Below are positions 40,179 to 50,762 of a DNA stretch of 64,000 bases, piece by piece. A program made the translations under genes and the position numbers. Positions within the stretch are counted from its first letter, which is position 1, and every line of letters starts with the position of its first letter. Source of the DNA: an uncultured Lachnospiraceae bacterium. GTDB taxonomy: Bacteria; Bacillota; Clostridia; Lachnospirales; Lachnospiraceae. Under the pieces are notes generated by a model. That model did not search any database. It saw nothing but the letters and a program-made list of their open reading frames with translations, and was not told where the DNA came from. The stretch covers positions 1 to 64,000 of the forward strand of contig CAJOGN010000032.1 in assembly GCA_905234245.1 (NCBI GenBank). Reading direction: 5' to 3'.

Positions 40179-41304
40179 TATTATTTTTTCCTAATCTATG
40201 ATATGTATTAACAATCAACATCTTAAGATAATGCACCACCATACTCAAAATGAGAGACATAATCAAAACCAACAGCGCATTAGCAAAAACGCTGCATAAA
40301 TATTGTATAACAGTTCCCTCCTTAGCATCAAAGTAATTATTGATTGTATATTGAATAGAATCTGTATAATTATGCAAAGTACAAATAATCACGTAGTGGA
40401 ACAGATATATAGGAAATGTAAACTGTGCCAGGTAAACTACAGCTTTGCCAAACCAATTGTCTTTCACTTTAAACGATATAACAAAAACAACCAGGGCAGT
40501 GGAGCATATAATTCCGTATATGCTATCCCATCTATCAACAGTATCTGCATTAGTTAGTTCATATTCATAGAGCTGGTCATAAGTTCTAATAACATTACAT
40601 ACTACAAAAATTACAATACTTGCTACTCTTGCAATCCAGTTGCCCTTAATTCTATCAACATTACGATATATCTCATCTCCTATCAACACGAGAAGTACCG
40701 CTGCTGGAATCACCTTATATTGTCCCACGTTAGCTAATTGAAGCCACTCTAATCTATCGCTCCATGTATTGAATATGACATAGACTACACCAATAAGCAT
40801 TATTGCCCATTTCTCATATCGAATCTTCTTCTCATCAGACTGAAATCTCTTCAAAAGCGGGAACCACAATAGCACAAACATATGCATAAACACATACCAA
40901 AGGTGTCCACAGTTCGTTACTACACTAGCATCTCCGCTAATCCACGCCTTGAGAATATTAAGAAAATCCTCCGCTTTAACTTGCATCAAAGACTCAACTA
41001 TAGTTGTCTTTCCCTGGAGCCATCCTGATAATAGAACGCACACAACCATTAGTAATGTTGCTGGCAGCGCCACCTTAACAGCTCCTTTTTTCATAACATT
41101 TGCAAAGCTATTACTCTTAAGGAAGAAAAATCCTGTAATTATTAGGAAGATTGACACACCATCAGCAACAAGGCATGAAAACAATACTCTTCCAAATGAG
41201 TATCCCATAGAAGTATAAGAAAAAGGTCTGCTGTGAACCAAAACAACTATTATACACGCAATAACTCTTATTAATTGTACAGAGGCATCTCTTTTCTTAC
41301 TCAT
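40162..41304 (-). CDS. Acyltransferase family 3 (O-acetyltransferase-like)
   Basis: RDASVQLIRVIACIIVVLVHSRPF; GHLWYVFMHMFVLL. Confidence 0.88.
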   Translation of the reverse strand: MSKKRDASVQLIRVIACIIVVLVHSRPFSYTSMGYSFGRVLFSCLVADGVSIFLIITGFFFLKSNSFANVMKKGAVKVALPATLLMVVCVLLSGWLQGKTTIVESLMQVKAEDFLNILKAWISGDASVVTNCGHLWYVFMHMFVLLWFPLLKRFQSDEKKIRYEKWAIMLIGVVYVIFNTWSDRLEWLQLANVGQYKVIPAAVLLVLIGDEIYRNVDRIKGNWIARVASIVIFVVCNVIRTYDQLYEYELTNADTVDRWDSIYGIICSTALVVFVISFKVKDNWFGKAVVYLAQFTFPIYLFHYVIICTLHNYTDSIQYTINNYFDAKEGTVIQYLCSVFANALLVLIMSLILSMVVHYLKMLIVNTYHRLGKNNNGSKV

Positions 41305-43522
41305 TAGCTCTCTCTATCTCCTCGACTATAAGAAACCTCTCCACATTTCTTCTTGGGGAGCAATCCCCATATAATAATGTCAGATTAGGGCTGTAATATG
41401 GGTCACCCTCTCTAAGCATCTTGGCCCACTTATCTCTAAATCTCTTAATCTCACCCTTGAATCGATTCTGCTTCTCTTTGGATTCTTCATATCCTCTGGA
41501 CTTAGACTCATAGTGATGCATCATAACATTAGGGTCAAGCATTATCTTCTTGCCTGCCTCTCTTATCTTAAGACACAGGTCCACATCATTAAGAGCCACA
41601 GTAAATTCTTCGTCAAATCCACCTACCTCATTAAACACCTTGGCATCTACCATCATGCATGCTGCTGTTACAGCAGATATTTCCTGTTGCACCTGCAGTC
41701 TTCCAAAGTATCCCACATCCTCAACGTCCTGCTCAGTTAGAATATGACCAGCAAAACCGCCAACACCAATTACAACTCCACAGTGTTGGATCGTATCGTC
41801 TTCGAATAGGAGCTTGGCGCCTACAGCACCAACCTCGTCATCCTGACAGTATGCAAGCATTCTTGTAATCCAGTCAGGACTAATCACTTCAATATCATTA
41901 TTAAGAAGGATGTAATAATCACCCTTGGCATATTTCGCACCGAAATTGTTAATCTTGGAATAATTAAAGCCCTCTTCCCATCGTACCACCTTGATAAAAT
42001 CATGCTCGGCAGTAATCTTGTCATAATAATCGAAGGTCTCTTTAGACTTGGAATTATTCTCAATTACAATTATCTCGTAATTCTTATATGTGGTCTTATC
42101 TATAATACTGCTAATACATTTATCAAGGTCATCTATATGCTCCATAGTCGGAATAAGAATAGACACAAGAGGTTCCCCTTGCAAATGTCTTGTGGACTTA
42201 AGCATAATGAATATGTCCGTAGCCTCCACCTCAGCCTCTATTCCCACTCTCTCATAGTGAGCTTCAAGGGCCCTTACGCTGGCATCTATAGCATATTCTT
42301 TAGAATCCGCATTTCCGGCAGTGGAATCTTCATGGGCTCTCCAGTGATAAAGCACCTTAGGTATATGATGAATCCTGTCTGATTTCTCAACACAGCGAAG
42401 TATCATATCGAAGTCCTGTGCACCATCGTATTCTTCTCTGAATCCACCAACCTGATCCATGATAGTTCTGCGAACGAAGAAAATGTGACATATATAATTA
42501 AGATGGCGAAGCATCTCAAGATTAAAGTCAGGCTTGAAGCGATAATTGCTATAGTACTTACCACTAGCGTCCACTAAGTCTTCATCTGTGTAAATAATAT
42601 CAATGCTCTTATCTTCATTTAGCACCTTGACAATCTCGTATAGGGCACTAATCTCAAGCAAATCGTCGTGGTCAGTAAGCATTACATACTCGCCACTGGC
42701 CATCTCTAGCGCTTTGTTAGTATTGCCCGCAATTCCAAGATTCTCCTCAAGATGAACATAGTTAATCCTATTTTCATTAGGATAACGTTCATTAATAAAT
42801 TCTTCTAGCTTGTTGTTATCACTACCATCAGCAAGACATAACTCGAAGTTGGTATATGTCTGATTGATGATGGACTCCATCAACGGCTCAAAGAATTCAA
42901 ATGGAGTATTATACAGTGGTATTGATATACTAACAAGAGGATTATAGTCGAACTTCTCGCCTCGCTGCCTATTGAAATCCTCGTCAGTTGGCATATTGTT
43001 CTCACGCCACACAGTGTAATCGTCCTTGTCATTCCTAATCTTGGCCATAACCCTATTAAATAACTGTTTTGGATTATTCTTAATAAACCTTGCAGTACGT
43101 CTAATTGGCTGATTAGTCATAAATTCTGAGACCTTACCCCAGGTGGTAAATGACTCATCAAGTCCTGCCATATTAACACTTACATACATATCCTTACCAT
43201 CTTCCTGGGTAAAATGTATATAAATTTCCTGGCAGGTAATGCTTTCTCTCTCGAATTTGATTAGGAATTCACTCTTATAATCCTTGTCTAGTTCGAACTT
43301 TTTCTTAACGTCTTTTCTAGACTTACGCCACATCTTAACGTCCGTAATTACGTCCCTTTTACTATCTAGAAGTTCAACGCTTACTGGACAATTATCATTA
43401 GAGTATACCCATCCACGAAATACAATATCATCATCCTCTTTATCTATTAATTCAATGTAATAAATAAAGGTAGATTCTGTTTCATTTAAGTTGTCTTTTT
43501 GTATAAATTTTGACTTAGACAT
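41297..43522 (-). CDS. Glycosyltransferase with two GT2 domains
   Basis: PLVSISIPLYNTPFEFFEPLMESIINQTY; PLVSILIPTMEHIDDLDKC; LLNNDIEVI. Confidence 0.93.
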   Translation of the reverse strand: MSKSKFIQKDNLNETESTFIYYIELIDKEDDDIVFRGWVYSNDNCPVSVELLDSKRDVITDVKMWRKSRKDVKKKFELDKDYKSEFLIKFERESITCQEIYIHFTQEDGKDMYVSVNMAGLDESFTTWGKVSEFMTNQPIRRTARFIKNNPKQLFNRVMAKIRNDKDDYTVWRENNMPTDEDFNRQRGEKFDYNPLVSISIPLYNTPFEFFEPLMESIINQTYTNFELCLADGSDNNKLEEFINERYPNENRINYVHLEENLGIAGNTNKALEMASGEYVMLTDHDDLLEISALYEIVKVLNEDKSIDIIYTDEDLVDASGKYYSNYRFKPDFNLEMLRHLNYICHIFFVRRTIMDQVGGFREEYDGAQDFDMILRCVEKSDRIHHIPKVLYHWRAHEDSTAGNADSKEYAIDASVRALEAHYERVGIEAEVEATDIFIMLKSTRHLQGEPLVSILIPTMEHIDDLDKCISSIIDKTTYKNYEIIVIENNSKSKETFDYYDKITAEHDFIKVVRWEEGFNYSKINNFGAKYAKGDYYILLNNDIEVISPDWITRMLAYCQDDEVGAVGAKLLFEDDTIQHCGVVIGVGGFAGHILTEQDVEDVGYFGRLQVQQEISAVTAACMMVDAKVFNEVGGFDEEFTVALNDVDLCLKIREAGKKIMLDPNVMMHHYESKSRGYEESKEKQNRFKGEIKRFRDKWAKMLREGDPYYSPNLTLLYGDCSPRRNVERFLIVEEIERANE

Positions 43523-43705
43523 AATTTTCCCCTAACTACTAAATTATATCTATTATTCGGCTATTCTGTCAATCGAAACTGAATATAGTTAGCGCATTTT
43601 TGATGAACTTTTATAAGAAATAAGTTATAATAATCTCGTATGAGACTAACAATGCTAACAGGCTTGAGAAAGCTTAGTTATTCGTGATAAAAAGGGAGAC
43701 TGATA

Positions 43706-45835
43706 ATGAAGAATATAGCCAAGCGTTACGGCGTATATGTGTTAATATCCTTATTTATAGCAATCTATTATGAATTATTCAGAGAAGCTCGTAATTACTT
43801 TGTCTTAGGGGCTTATTATGGACTGTTAGATGAAGAATATACTCCTAAGCTTTTCTTGAAGCTGTTACTATTCTTCGCAGCATCACTTGTAGTTCTATTA
43901 CTACTTAACCGCTATAAGCACATTTTCATCTACATAGACAAATACAGATATTTTATTGGAATTGGAATAATTCTTATATGCACTATATTCGAGCTTAGTG
44001 GTTCTTCTATTGCCAGCTTCTACGAATATACCGGGTATAACTATGGAACCAAGGAAGAACTATACTCCCAGGGGGTTATATGGGGATTTCCAAGGATGAT
44101 TCGAACTGACGAATGGGCCACTCTGACACCACTTAATTTTGCTCAGGAATACAATGATTACGGGGCAACTACAGAGATATTAAGAGGGACCACAACCGAT
44201 GTAACTACCTTCTATGCTAATCCAAGCTTCTCTCTGGCAACACTGTTTCGTCCATTTCTGTGGGGATATCTGCTATTAGGAAGCGCTAAGGGACTTGCTT
44301 TCTATTGGAGCAGTCGTATGGTTTGTCTGTTCCTTGTTACATACGAATTCGGCAAGATTCTTATGAACAACAAGAAGATATTAAGCACTGCTCTAGCGTG
44401 TCTCGTTACATTTTCTCAGACTATACAGTGGTGGTATGCTACTAATGGTCTTGTGGAAATGTTCATATTTGGCGAACTTGCTATAGTACTACTATACTAT
44501 CTGTTGAAAAACAATGTCTTATGGCAAAAGGCCCTTATTTGCCTGGGGCTAATTGAGTGTGCCGGCGGTTATCTGTTATGCTATTATCCTGCACAGCAGG
44601 TGCCTCTTGCCTATGTATTCGGAGCAATTGCACTATATGTCCTAATACATAATCGAGAGCTAATTAAAGGAAGAGATATTCTGCTTCTTATTGGAAGTGT
44701 TATTATCTTCGGCGGACTGATTGCACTTGTTCTATACAATTCAATAGATACAATTATGGCGACTATGAATACAGTATATCCTGGAAAGCGTGTTAACTTA
44801 GGTGGTAACTCAAGACTTCCAGAACTGTTTACATATATTGTAAGTCTGTTTACACCAATTAATGACAAGATGGTGCTTCGTGATAATGTATGTGAAATGT
44901 CTGTCTTCTACTCCATGTTCCCAATAGGACTTGGACTTTCTATCTATACTATGATTAGGAATAAGAAGGCTGACCTACTGTACATATTTCTTATAATAGT
45001 TGAGGTATTCTTCCTATTATTCTGCGTAGTTGGTCTGCCACCAATCATAGCTAAGATAACATTCCTTAGCTATTCATTTAACAATCGTGTGGCTAGCATT
45101 ATAGGATTTATCGATATTGTTTTGCTCATTCGTAGTTTGTCAGAAAAACGCACAAAGAAAAATGCGAATGACAAGCCTGCCATAATTATAGTTAAGCTAA
45201 TAATTGCAATCGCGGCTGGAATTCTTATGTCTTATTTCCTAAGTGTAGGTGGGCTTAAAGCACCTATGATTATATGGGTTCCATCAACAGTACTAATAAT
45301 ATGGATTATCTATCTTGTACTTAGGGATACTACTGATTGCAAGGAACAGCTTGCCATCACACTAATATGCGTAATTAGTCTGACTGGACTGTGTGTCAAT
45401 CCTGTCCAAAAGGGAATTGATAATGTTACCAATAATGAGATTACGTCTGAGGTAAGAGAAATTGTTGAAGATGAGCCAGATGCAAAATGGATTGTTATTA
45501 ATCCAGAGCATACCCCTAATAACCTTCCTGTTACAGTAGGCGCCAAGCTAATTAATTCAGTCAACACATATCCTAACATGGAATTGTGGAAGAAGCTTGA
45601 CCCTACCGGACAGCATGAGAATTTATATAACAGATATGCTCACGTTGATTTTGATGTGGTTGATACTGAGACCCAATTCAAGGAAATGCATGCGGATAAT
45701 ATCAAAGTTGATACAAACTACAATGACCTTTACAAACTAGGGGTCAACTACATACTAAGTCATAAGGAATTAACTGCTCCTAATCTAGACTTCAAAAAGA
45801 GGGCTGGAATGTACTATATATACAAGGTTAAATAG
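43706..45835 (+). CDS. Intact GT-C-like polytopic membrane protein (paralogue of 18889-20869)
   Basis: About 12 TM helices plus C-terminal soluble region; full-length match to the split paralogue. Confidence 0.75.
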   Translation: MKNIAKRYGVYVLISLFIAIYYELFREARNYFVLGAYYGLLDEEYTPKLFLKLLLFFAASLVVLLLLNRYKHIFIYIDKYRYFIGIGIILICTIFELSGSSIASFYEYTGYNYGTKEELYSQGVIWGFPRMIRTDEWATLTPLNFAQEYNDYGATTEILRGTTTDVTTFYANPSFSLATLFRPFLWGYLLLGSAKGLAFYWSSRMVCLFLVTYEFGKILMNNKKILSTALACLVTFSQTIQWWYATNGLVEMFIFGELAIVLLYYLLKNNVLWQKALICLGLIECAGGYLLCYYPAQQVPLAYVFGAIALYVLIHNRELIKGRDILLLIGSVIIFGGLIALVLYNSIDTIMATMNTVYPGKRVNLGGNSRLPELFTYIVSLFTPINDKMVLRDNVCEMSVFYSMFPIGLGLSIYTMIRNKKADLLYIFLIIVEVFFLLFCVVGLPPIIAKITFLSYSFNNRVASIIGFIDIVLLIRSLSEKRTKKNANDKPAIIIVKLIIAIAAGILMSYFLSVGGLKAPMIIWVPSTVLIIWIIYLVLRDTTDCKEQLAITLICVISLTGLCVNPVQKGIDNVTNNEITSEVREIVEDEPDAKWIVINPEHTPNNLPVTVGAKLINSVNTYPNMELWKKLDPTGQHENLYNRYAHVDFDVVDTETQFKEMHADNIKVDTNYNDLYKLGVNYILSHKELTAPNLDFKKRAGMYYIYKVK

Positions 45836-47447
45836 CTATTCTGCCTTCATACTGTCCATAGTTAATATAATGGATGACGTAGGCTGCAAGGTCCCAGCCA
45901 AATGCATTGCGAAGGTCCTCATAGTTATAAATATACGTCCATAAATTGAAGTTGGCTGACGCCTGGCGTCCTTCATATAAGCCATTGGTTAGGTAGTGGC
46001 TAAATAGAGCCACATCATCGCCACCAAAAGCATTCTCAAGGTCAGGGTAGTGACCATTGTAATAATAGTAGTCATATACAGGTGAGAAGTCTACATTGAA
46101 GAACGAATGAACCGGGTTCTGCAATGTGTTGCAGCCTGTTCCCTGTCTTCCTTCCGCTTGTCCATTGAATAAATAATGATAATAATATGCAGGATAGTTA
46201 TCCATGCCGAAGGCTGCTCTAAGGTCAGCATACTGATTTCTGTATGATGTTACATCGAAGTTCTCACTTGCCTGCCTTAACTCCTTCATACCGAAATTAA
46301 TAAAATGTTCTATGGCTCCATTAGTGTCATTTCTAAATAACATGTAGATATCATCATAACCTTCTACATAGGTATTAAAGTCATATACAGCACTATAATC
46401 TATACCATTATAGATAGTCTCCCCCTGCCTCTTGGTTAAAAGGTCAGCGAATTCTTTCTCCCTTGTGGCTTCAGCATTTCCATCATTATTATTATCTATT
46501 TCTGCGAAAGCAACATAAGTTGCATTAGGATCGACTTCATCTAAGATAAAGCAATTATCCTTCTGCCAGTCAGTATTATATATATTCTCTCCCGTTGATG
46601 AATTAATCAAACTGAACTTGAAGCGTAGATTCTCGTAATCAGAGTCGTATGCATTAATCTTAATTATATAGTGATCGTAATCTAACTGTGCTCTTATATC
46701 CGCAATGCCTGTCTTTCCCATTGCATCTTCTACAGCCGATGTTATCTTATTCATCCCACTTTCATTAGGATGTAATAGAAAGAAATCGCACATATCCGTT
46801 GTGTAGTCAAGCTTCCCTCTCAAATCAACATAATAATCTCCGTATTTCTGTGATGCCTGTTGAATTGTCTTCGCAAAAGAATCAATATTCTCCATTTCGA
46901 CCTCACCAAACATCGCACAAGCATACGGTGCAATCAGAATTAATCTCACATCATCATAATAATTATGAATTCTCTTAATTAACTGATTATATCTTATCTG
47001 AAATAGTCCACGTGTCACATCTGGATCATAAGCATCATTAACTCCACCATATACGGCAATTACATCAGGACTCTTTTTCTTGCCAAGTATCTGATATCTG
47101 CCACTATTGTTAAATGAAGTAACATCACTATCAGGAGTGGCTACTCCGGAGCCACCAACTGCATTAATCATGTCCAAATCATAGCCTGCATTATCTGCAT
47201 ACTGATAACACCATATATTAGTTTCAGGCATCTCATAGCTCTGATGACTGCCATAAGGGCCATAATACGTGTTCCAAGAGGTGCCTTGTGTAATATAGGA
47301 AGAAATAGAATCACCTAATACAGATAATGATGGACGTTCTGAATATGAAAATGTAGTTCTAGCTTCGCTAATCATAGGAAAGGTAGCGATAGTTGCAAAC
47401 GCAAAAATCGCTACCATCAAAGTTATTATCTTATATTTATTACTCAT
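45828..47447 (-). CDS. Secreted SGNH/GDSL hydrolase with C-terminal EGR-repeat module
   Basis: PSLSVLGDSISSY, IAVYGGVNDAYDPD, LLHPNESG; C-terminal EGR repeats. Confidence 0.88.
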   Translation of the reverse strand: MSNKYKIITLMVAIFAFATIATFPMISEARTTFSYSERPSLSVLGDSISSYITQGTSWNTYYGPYGSHQSYEMPETNIWCYQYADNAGYDLDMINAVGGSGVATPDSDVTSFNNSGRYQILGKKKSPDVIAVYGGVNDAYDPDVTRGLFQIRYNQLIKRIHNYYDDVRLILIAPYACAMFGEVEMENIDSFAKTIQQASQKYGDYYVDLRGKLDYTTDMCDFFLLHPNESGMNKITSAVEDAMGKTGIADIRAQLDYDHYIIKINAYDSDYENLRFKFSLINSSTGENIYNTDWQKDNCFILDEVDPNATYVAFAEIDNNNDGNAEATREKEFADLLTKRQGETIYNGIDYSAVYDFNTYVEGYDDIYMLFRNDTNGAIEHFINFGMKELRQASENFDVTSYRNQYADLRAAFGMDNYPAYYYHYLFNGQAEGRQGTGCNTLQNPVHSFFNVDFSPVYDYYYYNGHYPDLENAFGGDDVALFSHYLTNGLYEGRQASANFNLWTYIYNYEDLRNAFGWDLAAYVIHYINYGQYEGRIAI

Positions 47448-48655
47448 ACTGCTACTCTTCCCTCATACTGTCCATAGTTAATATAGTGGAGGACATAGGC
47501 TGCGAGGTCCCAGCCAAATGCATTGCGTAAGTCTTCATAGTTATAGATATATGTCCATAGGTTGAAGTTGGCTGATGCCTGTCTTCCTTCATATAAGCCA
47601 TTAGTTAGGTAGTGGCTAAATAGAGCCACATCATCTCCACCAAAAGCATTCTCAAGGTCAGGATAGTGACCATTGTAATAATAGTAGTCATATACAGGTG
47701 AGAAGTCTACATTGAAGAATGAATGAACCGGGTTCTGCAATGTGTTGCAGCCTGTTCCATGTCTTCCTTCTCTTACTCCATGGAAGAGATAGTGATTATA
47801 ATATGCTGGCAGATTATTATAGCCAAATGCCACTCTCAAATCAGCATATTCATTACGATATGACTGCACACTGAAGGTTGACTTGCCTTGTCTTCCTTCT
47901 GGTATTCCATAATTAACAAAATGCTCTAAGGCTTTATTAGCATTACTTCCATAAGCCTTCTTAACGTCAGCATACGCATTTACATAATATTCAAAATCAT
48001 ATACATCAGCATAATCTATTCCCTTGTATACTGTTGGATATACAGGCGCTGGAGCATAACCATAATCATATGGGCATGAATCTCTACCTATCTTGTCCCA
48101 GAAGCTTTCTAATGTGTGAGCTTCCCTACCTAACCTTAGCAAGGTCTTATCACTTATATCGAAGTAATCATAGGCAATCTCAGATTCTCTGTCCGCATCA
48201 TCATCATCCCATGTCACATCAACGTTATACCAATAGCCATCTATCTTAGCCTGATTCCACTCATGTGAATCACTTGTTACTGAATATGCAGGAATTCCAC
48301 TGGCATAGCAAAGCAGGGCAAATGCCTCTGAATAACCAGCACATACTGTTGCCCCACGTGAATTAAGGAATACTGAAGCACAGCTCTGAGAATAGTTTGC
48401 ATATCCATCATAAGAGCAATTAATAACCATTAGGTCGTGAATCTTCTTCTCTCTATCATAAGCACTATCATTAGGATTTACCTGATCAAGATACCAGTTA
48501 ATCTTATTCTTAATCTTACTTGCTGCAGCGGCACGGTCACTTCCCATGGCGAAGTCGTCAAATACTTCTAGACGAACTGTACCAGACTGCTTACCAGAAA
48601 CAGTAGATATATTAATAAGAGTATCTAAGAAATAAAACTCAGGAGTATCATACAA
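47444..48655 (-). pseudogene. Transglutaminase-like domain + EGR-repeat module, 3' part of a frameshifted secreted protein
   Basis: RGATVCAGYSEAFALLCYASGIPAYSVTSDSHEWNQAKIDGYWYNVDVTWDD; no signal peptide on this frame. Confidence 0.75.
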
Positions 48656-48657
48656 TA

Positions 48658-49101
48658 TTAGATGACATACTTCTTCATATTAGAATAGCTTACTCTAGAT
48701 GTCAGATAAGGGTCATATCCGCCAACGCGCTCCCATTGACAATCAGCCCCACCTTCAATCATTGGGTACAACATAGCATATAAATCATCATATAGCTTCT
48801 TCTGATTGTCAGTTAACTTATCATTATATGTATAGAAAGGCTGCGAAAAAGATTTCCAATAATCGCTTGTTCCTTTCTTAGAATATAAGAAATACTCAGA
48901 CTGATTTTCCCCATTATCAGCAAGTACCTTGTTATATTCTTCTTCACTAATCTCATCTTCTACTACAACAGATTCTTTCAAACCACCTGTTGGCTTGTTG
49001 GTTGCTGCTACGGTTGTAATGTTAGTCATACCCACAATGCCTAATAGCATAGTTAGCGATAATGCTATGGATAATATGATTCTCGTCTTCTTATGCTTCA
49101 T
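48658..49101 (-). pseudogene. 5' part (signal peptide + N-terminal region) of the transglutaminase-like protein
   Basis: MKHKKTRIILSIALSLTMLLGIVGMTNITTVAA; stop immediately before the next frame. Confidence 0.7.
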
Positions 49102-49123
49102 ATTCCTTCTCCCTATGGAAAAA

Positions 49124-49711
49124 CTAGTCTAATTTCATGCCCTTACCAGCACAGTAGTCCTTGAAGCTTTGGTTGACCTTATCCTTATCTGATAGGATGA
49201 CGTCATCTGGTGTAAGGTCGTTGTCAAATGGCCAGTCTACTCCTATGTCAGGGTCGTTCCACATTAGGCCACCCTCATCATTAGGATGATAGAAGTCAGT
49301 TACCTTGTAGCAGAACTCTGCATAGTCTGACATAACTAAGAAACCATGTGCGAATCCCTTCGGTACGAAGAACTGCTTCTTATTCTCAGCGGATAGTACT
49401 ATTCCATAACATTTGCCAAATGTAGGTGAACCATTACGAAGGTCAACTGCCACATCATACACCTTACCATTAATAACTCTTACAAGCTTATCCTGTGGAT
49501 GATTGAGCTGGAAGTGGAGGCCACGAAGCACGCCCTTCTTAGATGCAGACTGATTGTCCTGAACGAACTTATGATCAATTCCTTCTGCTGCAAAATCATT
49601 ATAGTTGTAAGTCTCCATAAAGTAACCACGTTCATCACCAAAAGCTGTTGGCGTTATTACGTGAAGTCCTTCTATACCATTAACATTATGTTCTACTGTT
49701 ATCTTTCCCAT
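49124..49711 (-). CDS. rfbC: dTDP-4-dehydrorhamnose 3,5-epimerase
   Basis: FVQDNQSASKKGVLRGLHFQ; FFVPKGFAHGFLVMSD. Confidence 0.96.
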   Translation of the reverse strand: MGKITVEHNVNGIEGLHVITPTAFGDERGYFMETYNYNDFAAEGIDHKFVQDNQSASKKGVLRGLHFQLNHPQDKLVRVINGKVYDVAVDLRNGSPTFGKCYGIVLSAENKKQFFVPKGFAHGFLVMSDYAEFCYKVTDFYHPNDEGGLMWNDPDIGVDWPFDNDLTPDDVILSDKDKVNQSFKDYCAGKGMKLD

Positions 49712-49738
49712 GATTTCCTCCTAATTGTTATATATTAC

Positions 49739-49847
49739 ATATCAGTAGCAAACACCCACCTGGCCGTAAGGAATCCTCCCACAAGTGGGTCCCTCCTTAC
49801 GACATACCTCATAAAGAAAATCGCTCTGTGGGTTTTGCTACTGATAT
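49739..49847. repeat. Family-1 hairpin (copy 6) carrying a family-2 palindrome in its loop
   Basis: Outer stem atatcagtagcaaa..cccac / gtggg..tttgctactgatat; core remnant CTCATAAAGAAAATCGCT at 49808-49825; inner palindrome 49765-49801. Confidence 0.85.
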
Positions 49848-49852
49848 GGCTT

Positions 49853-50731
49853 CTATAATCCTTCGGCAACATCTATTAGATATTTACCATAGTCAGTTTT
49901 CATAAGTGGCTCTGCAAGCTTACGAAGCTGATTAGCATCAATAAAGCCTCTCTTATATGCAATCTCTTCAATACAAGATACATATAATCCCTGTCTCTTC
50001 TGGAAAGTCTCAACGAAGTTGGCTGCCTGAAGAAGCATCTCGTGATTACCAGTATCAAGCCAAGCAAATCCACGACCAAGCGTCTCAACATGAAGATTGC
50101 CGCGGCTGAGATATTCGTTATTAACAGAAGTAATCTCAAGCTCGCCCCTTGCTGATGGCTTAACATTCTTAGCAATGTCAACTACATCATTGTCATAGAA
50201 ATATAGTCCTGGCACAGCGTAGTTAGACTTAGGCTTCTCTGGCTTCTCCTCAATGGAAATGGCAATTCCTGATTCGTCGAATTCTACAACACCATACTCT
50301 CTTGGGTTGCGAACATAATATCCGAAAATTGTTGCCCCAGCTTCTGACTCAGTCCTGTCCGCTGTCTCACGAAGCACCTTAGAGAAGCTCTGGCCATAGA
50401 ATATGTTGTCGCCTAGCACTAACGCCACAGCGTCATTGCCTATGAATTCATCTCCTATGATAAATGCTTCAGCAAGTCCGTTAGGTGCCTCCTGAATTCT
50501 ATACTCAATATTCATTCCTAACTGACTTCCATCGCCTAATAATTCCTGGAATACTGGAAGATCTCTCGGTGTGGAGATTATTAGAACCTCTCTTATTCCT
50601 GACAACATCAATGTAGATAATGGATAGTAAATCATTGGCTTGTCATAGATTGGCATTATCTGCTTTGATATTGCTTTAGTTAGGGGATATAATCTCGTTC
50701 CAGACCCTCCCGCCAGAATTATTCCTTTCAT
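49853..50731 (-). CDS. rfbA: Glucose-1-phosphate thymidylyltransferase
   Basis: [46 protein letters not shown]; start chosen at this Met (longer ORF to 50839). Confidence 0.97.
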   Translation of the reverse strand: MKGIILAGGSGTRLYPLTKAISKQIMPIYDKPMIYYPLSTLMLSGIREVLIISTPRDLPVFQELLGDGSQLGMNIEYRIQEAPNGLAEAFIIGDEFIGNDAVALVLGDNIFYGQSFSKVLRETADRTESEAGATIFGYYVRNPREYGVVEFDESGIAISIEEKPEKPKSNYAVPGLYFYDNDVVDIAKNVKPSARGELEITSVNNEYLSRGNLHVETLGRGFAWLDTGNHEMLLQAANFVETFQKRQGLYVSCIEEIAYKRGFIDANQLRKLAEPLMKTDYGKYLIDVAEGL

Positions 50732-50762
50732 TATATCTGTCCTCCTTGTTATTATATTCTTA

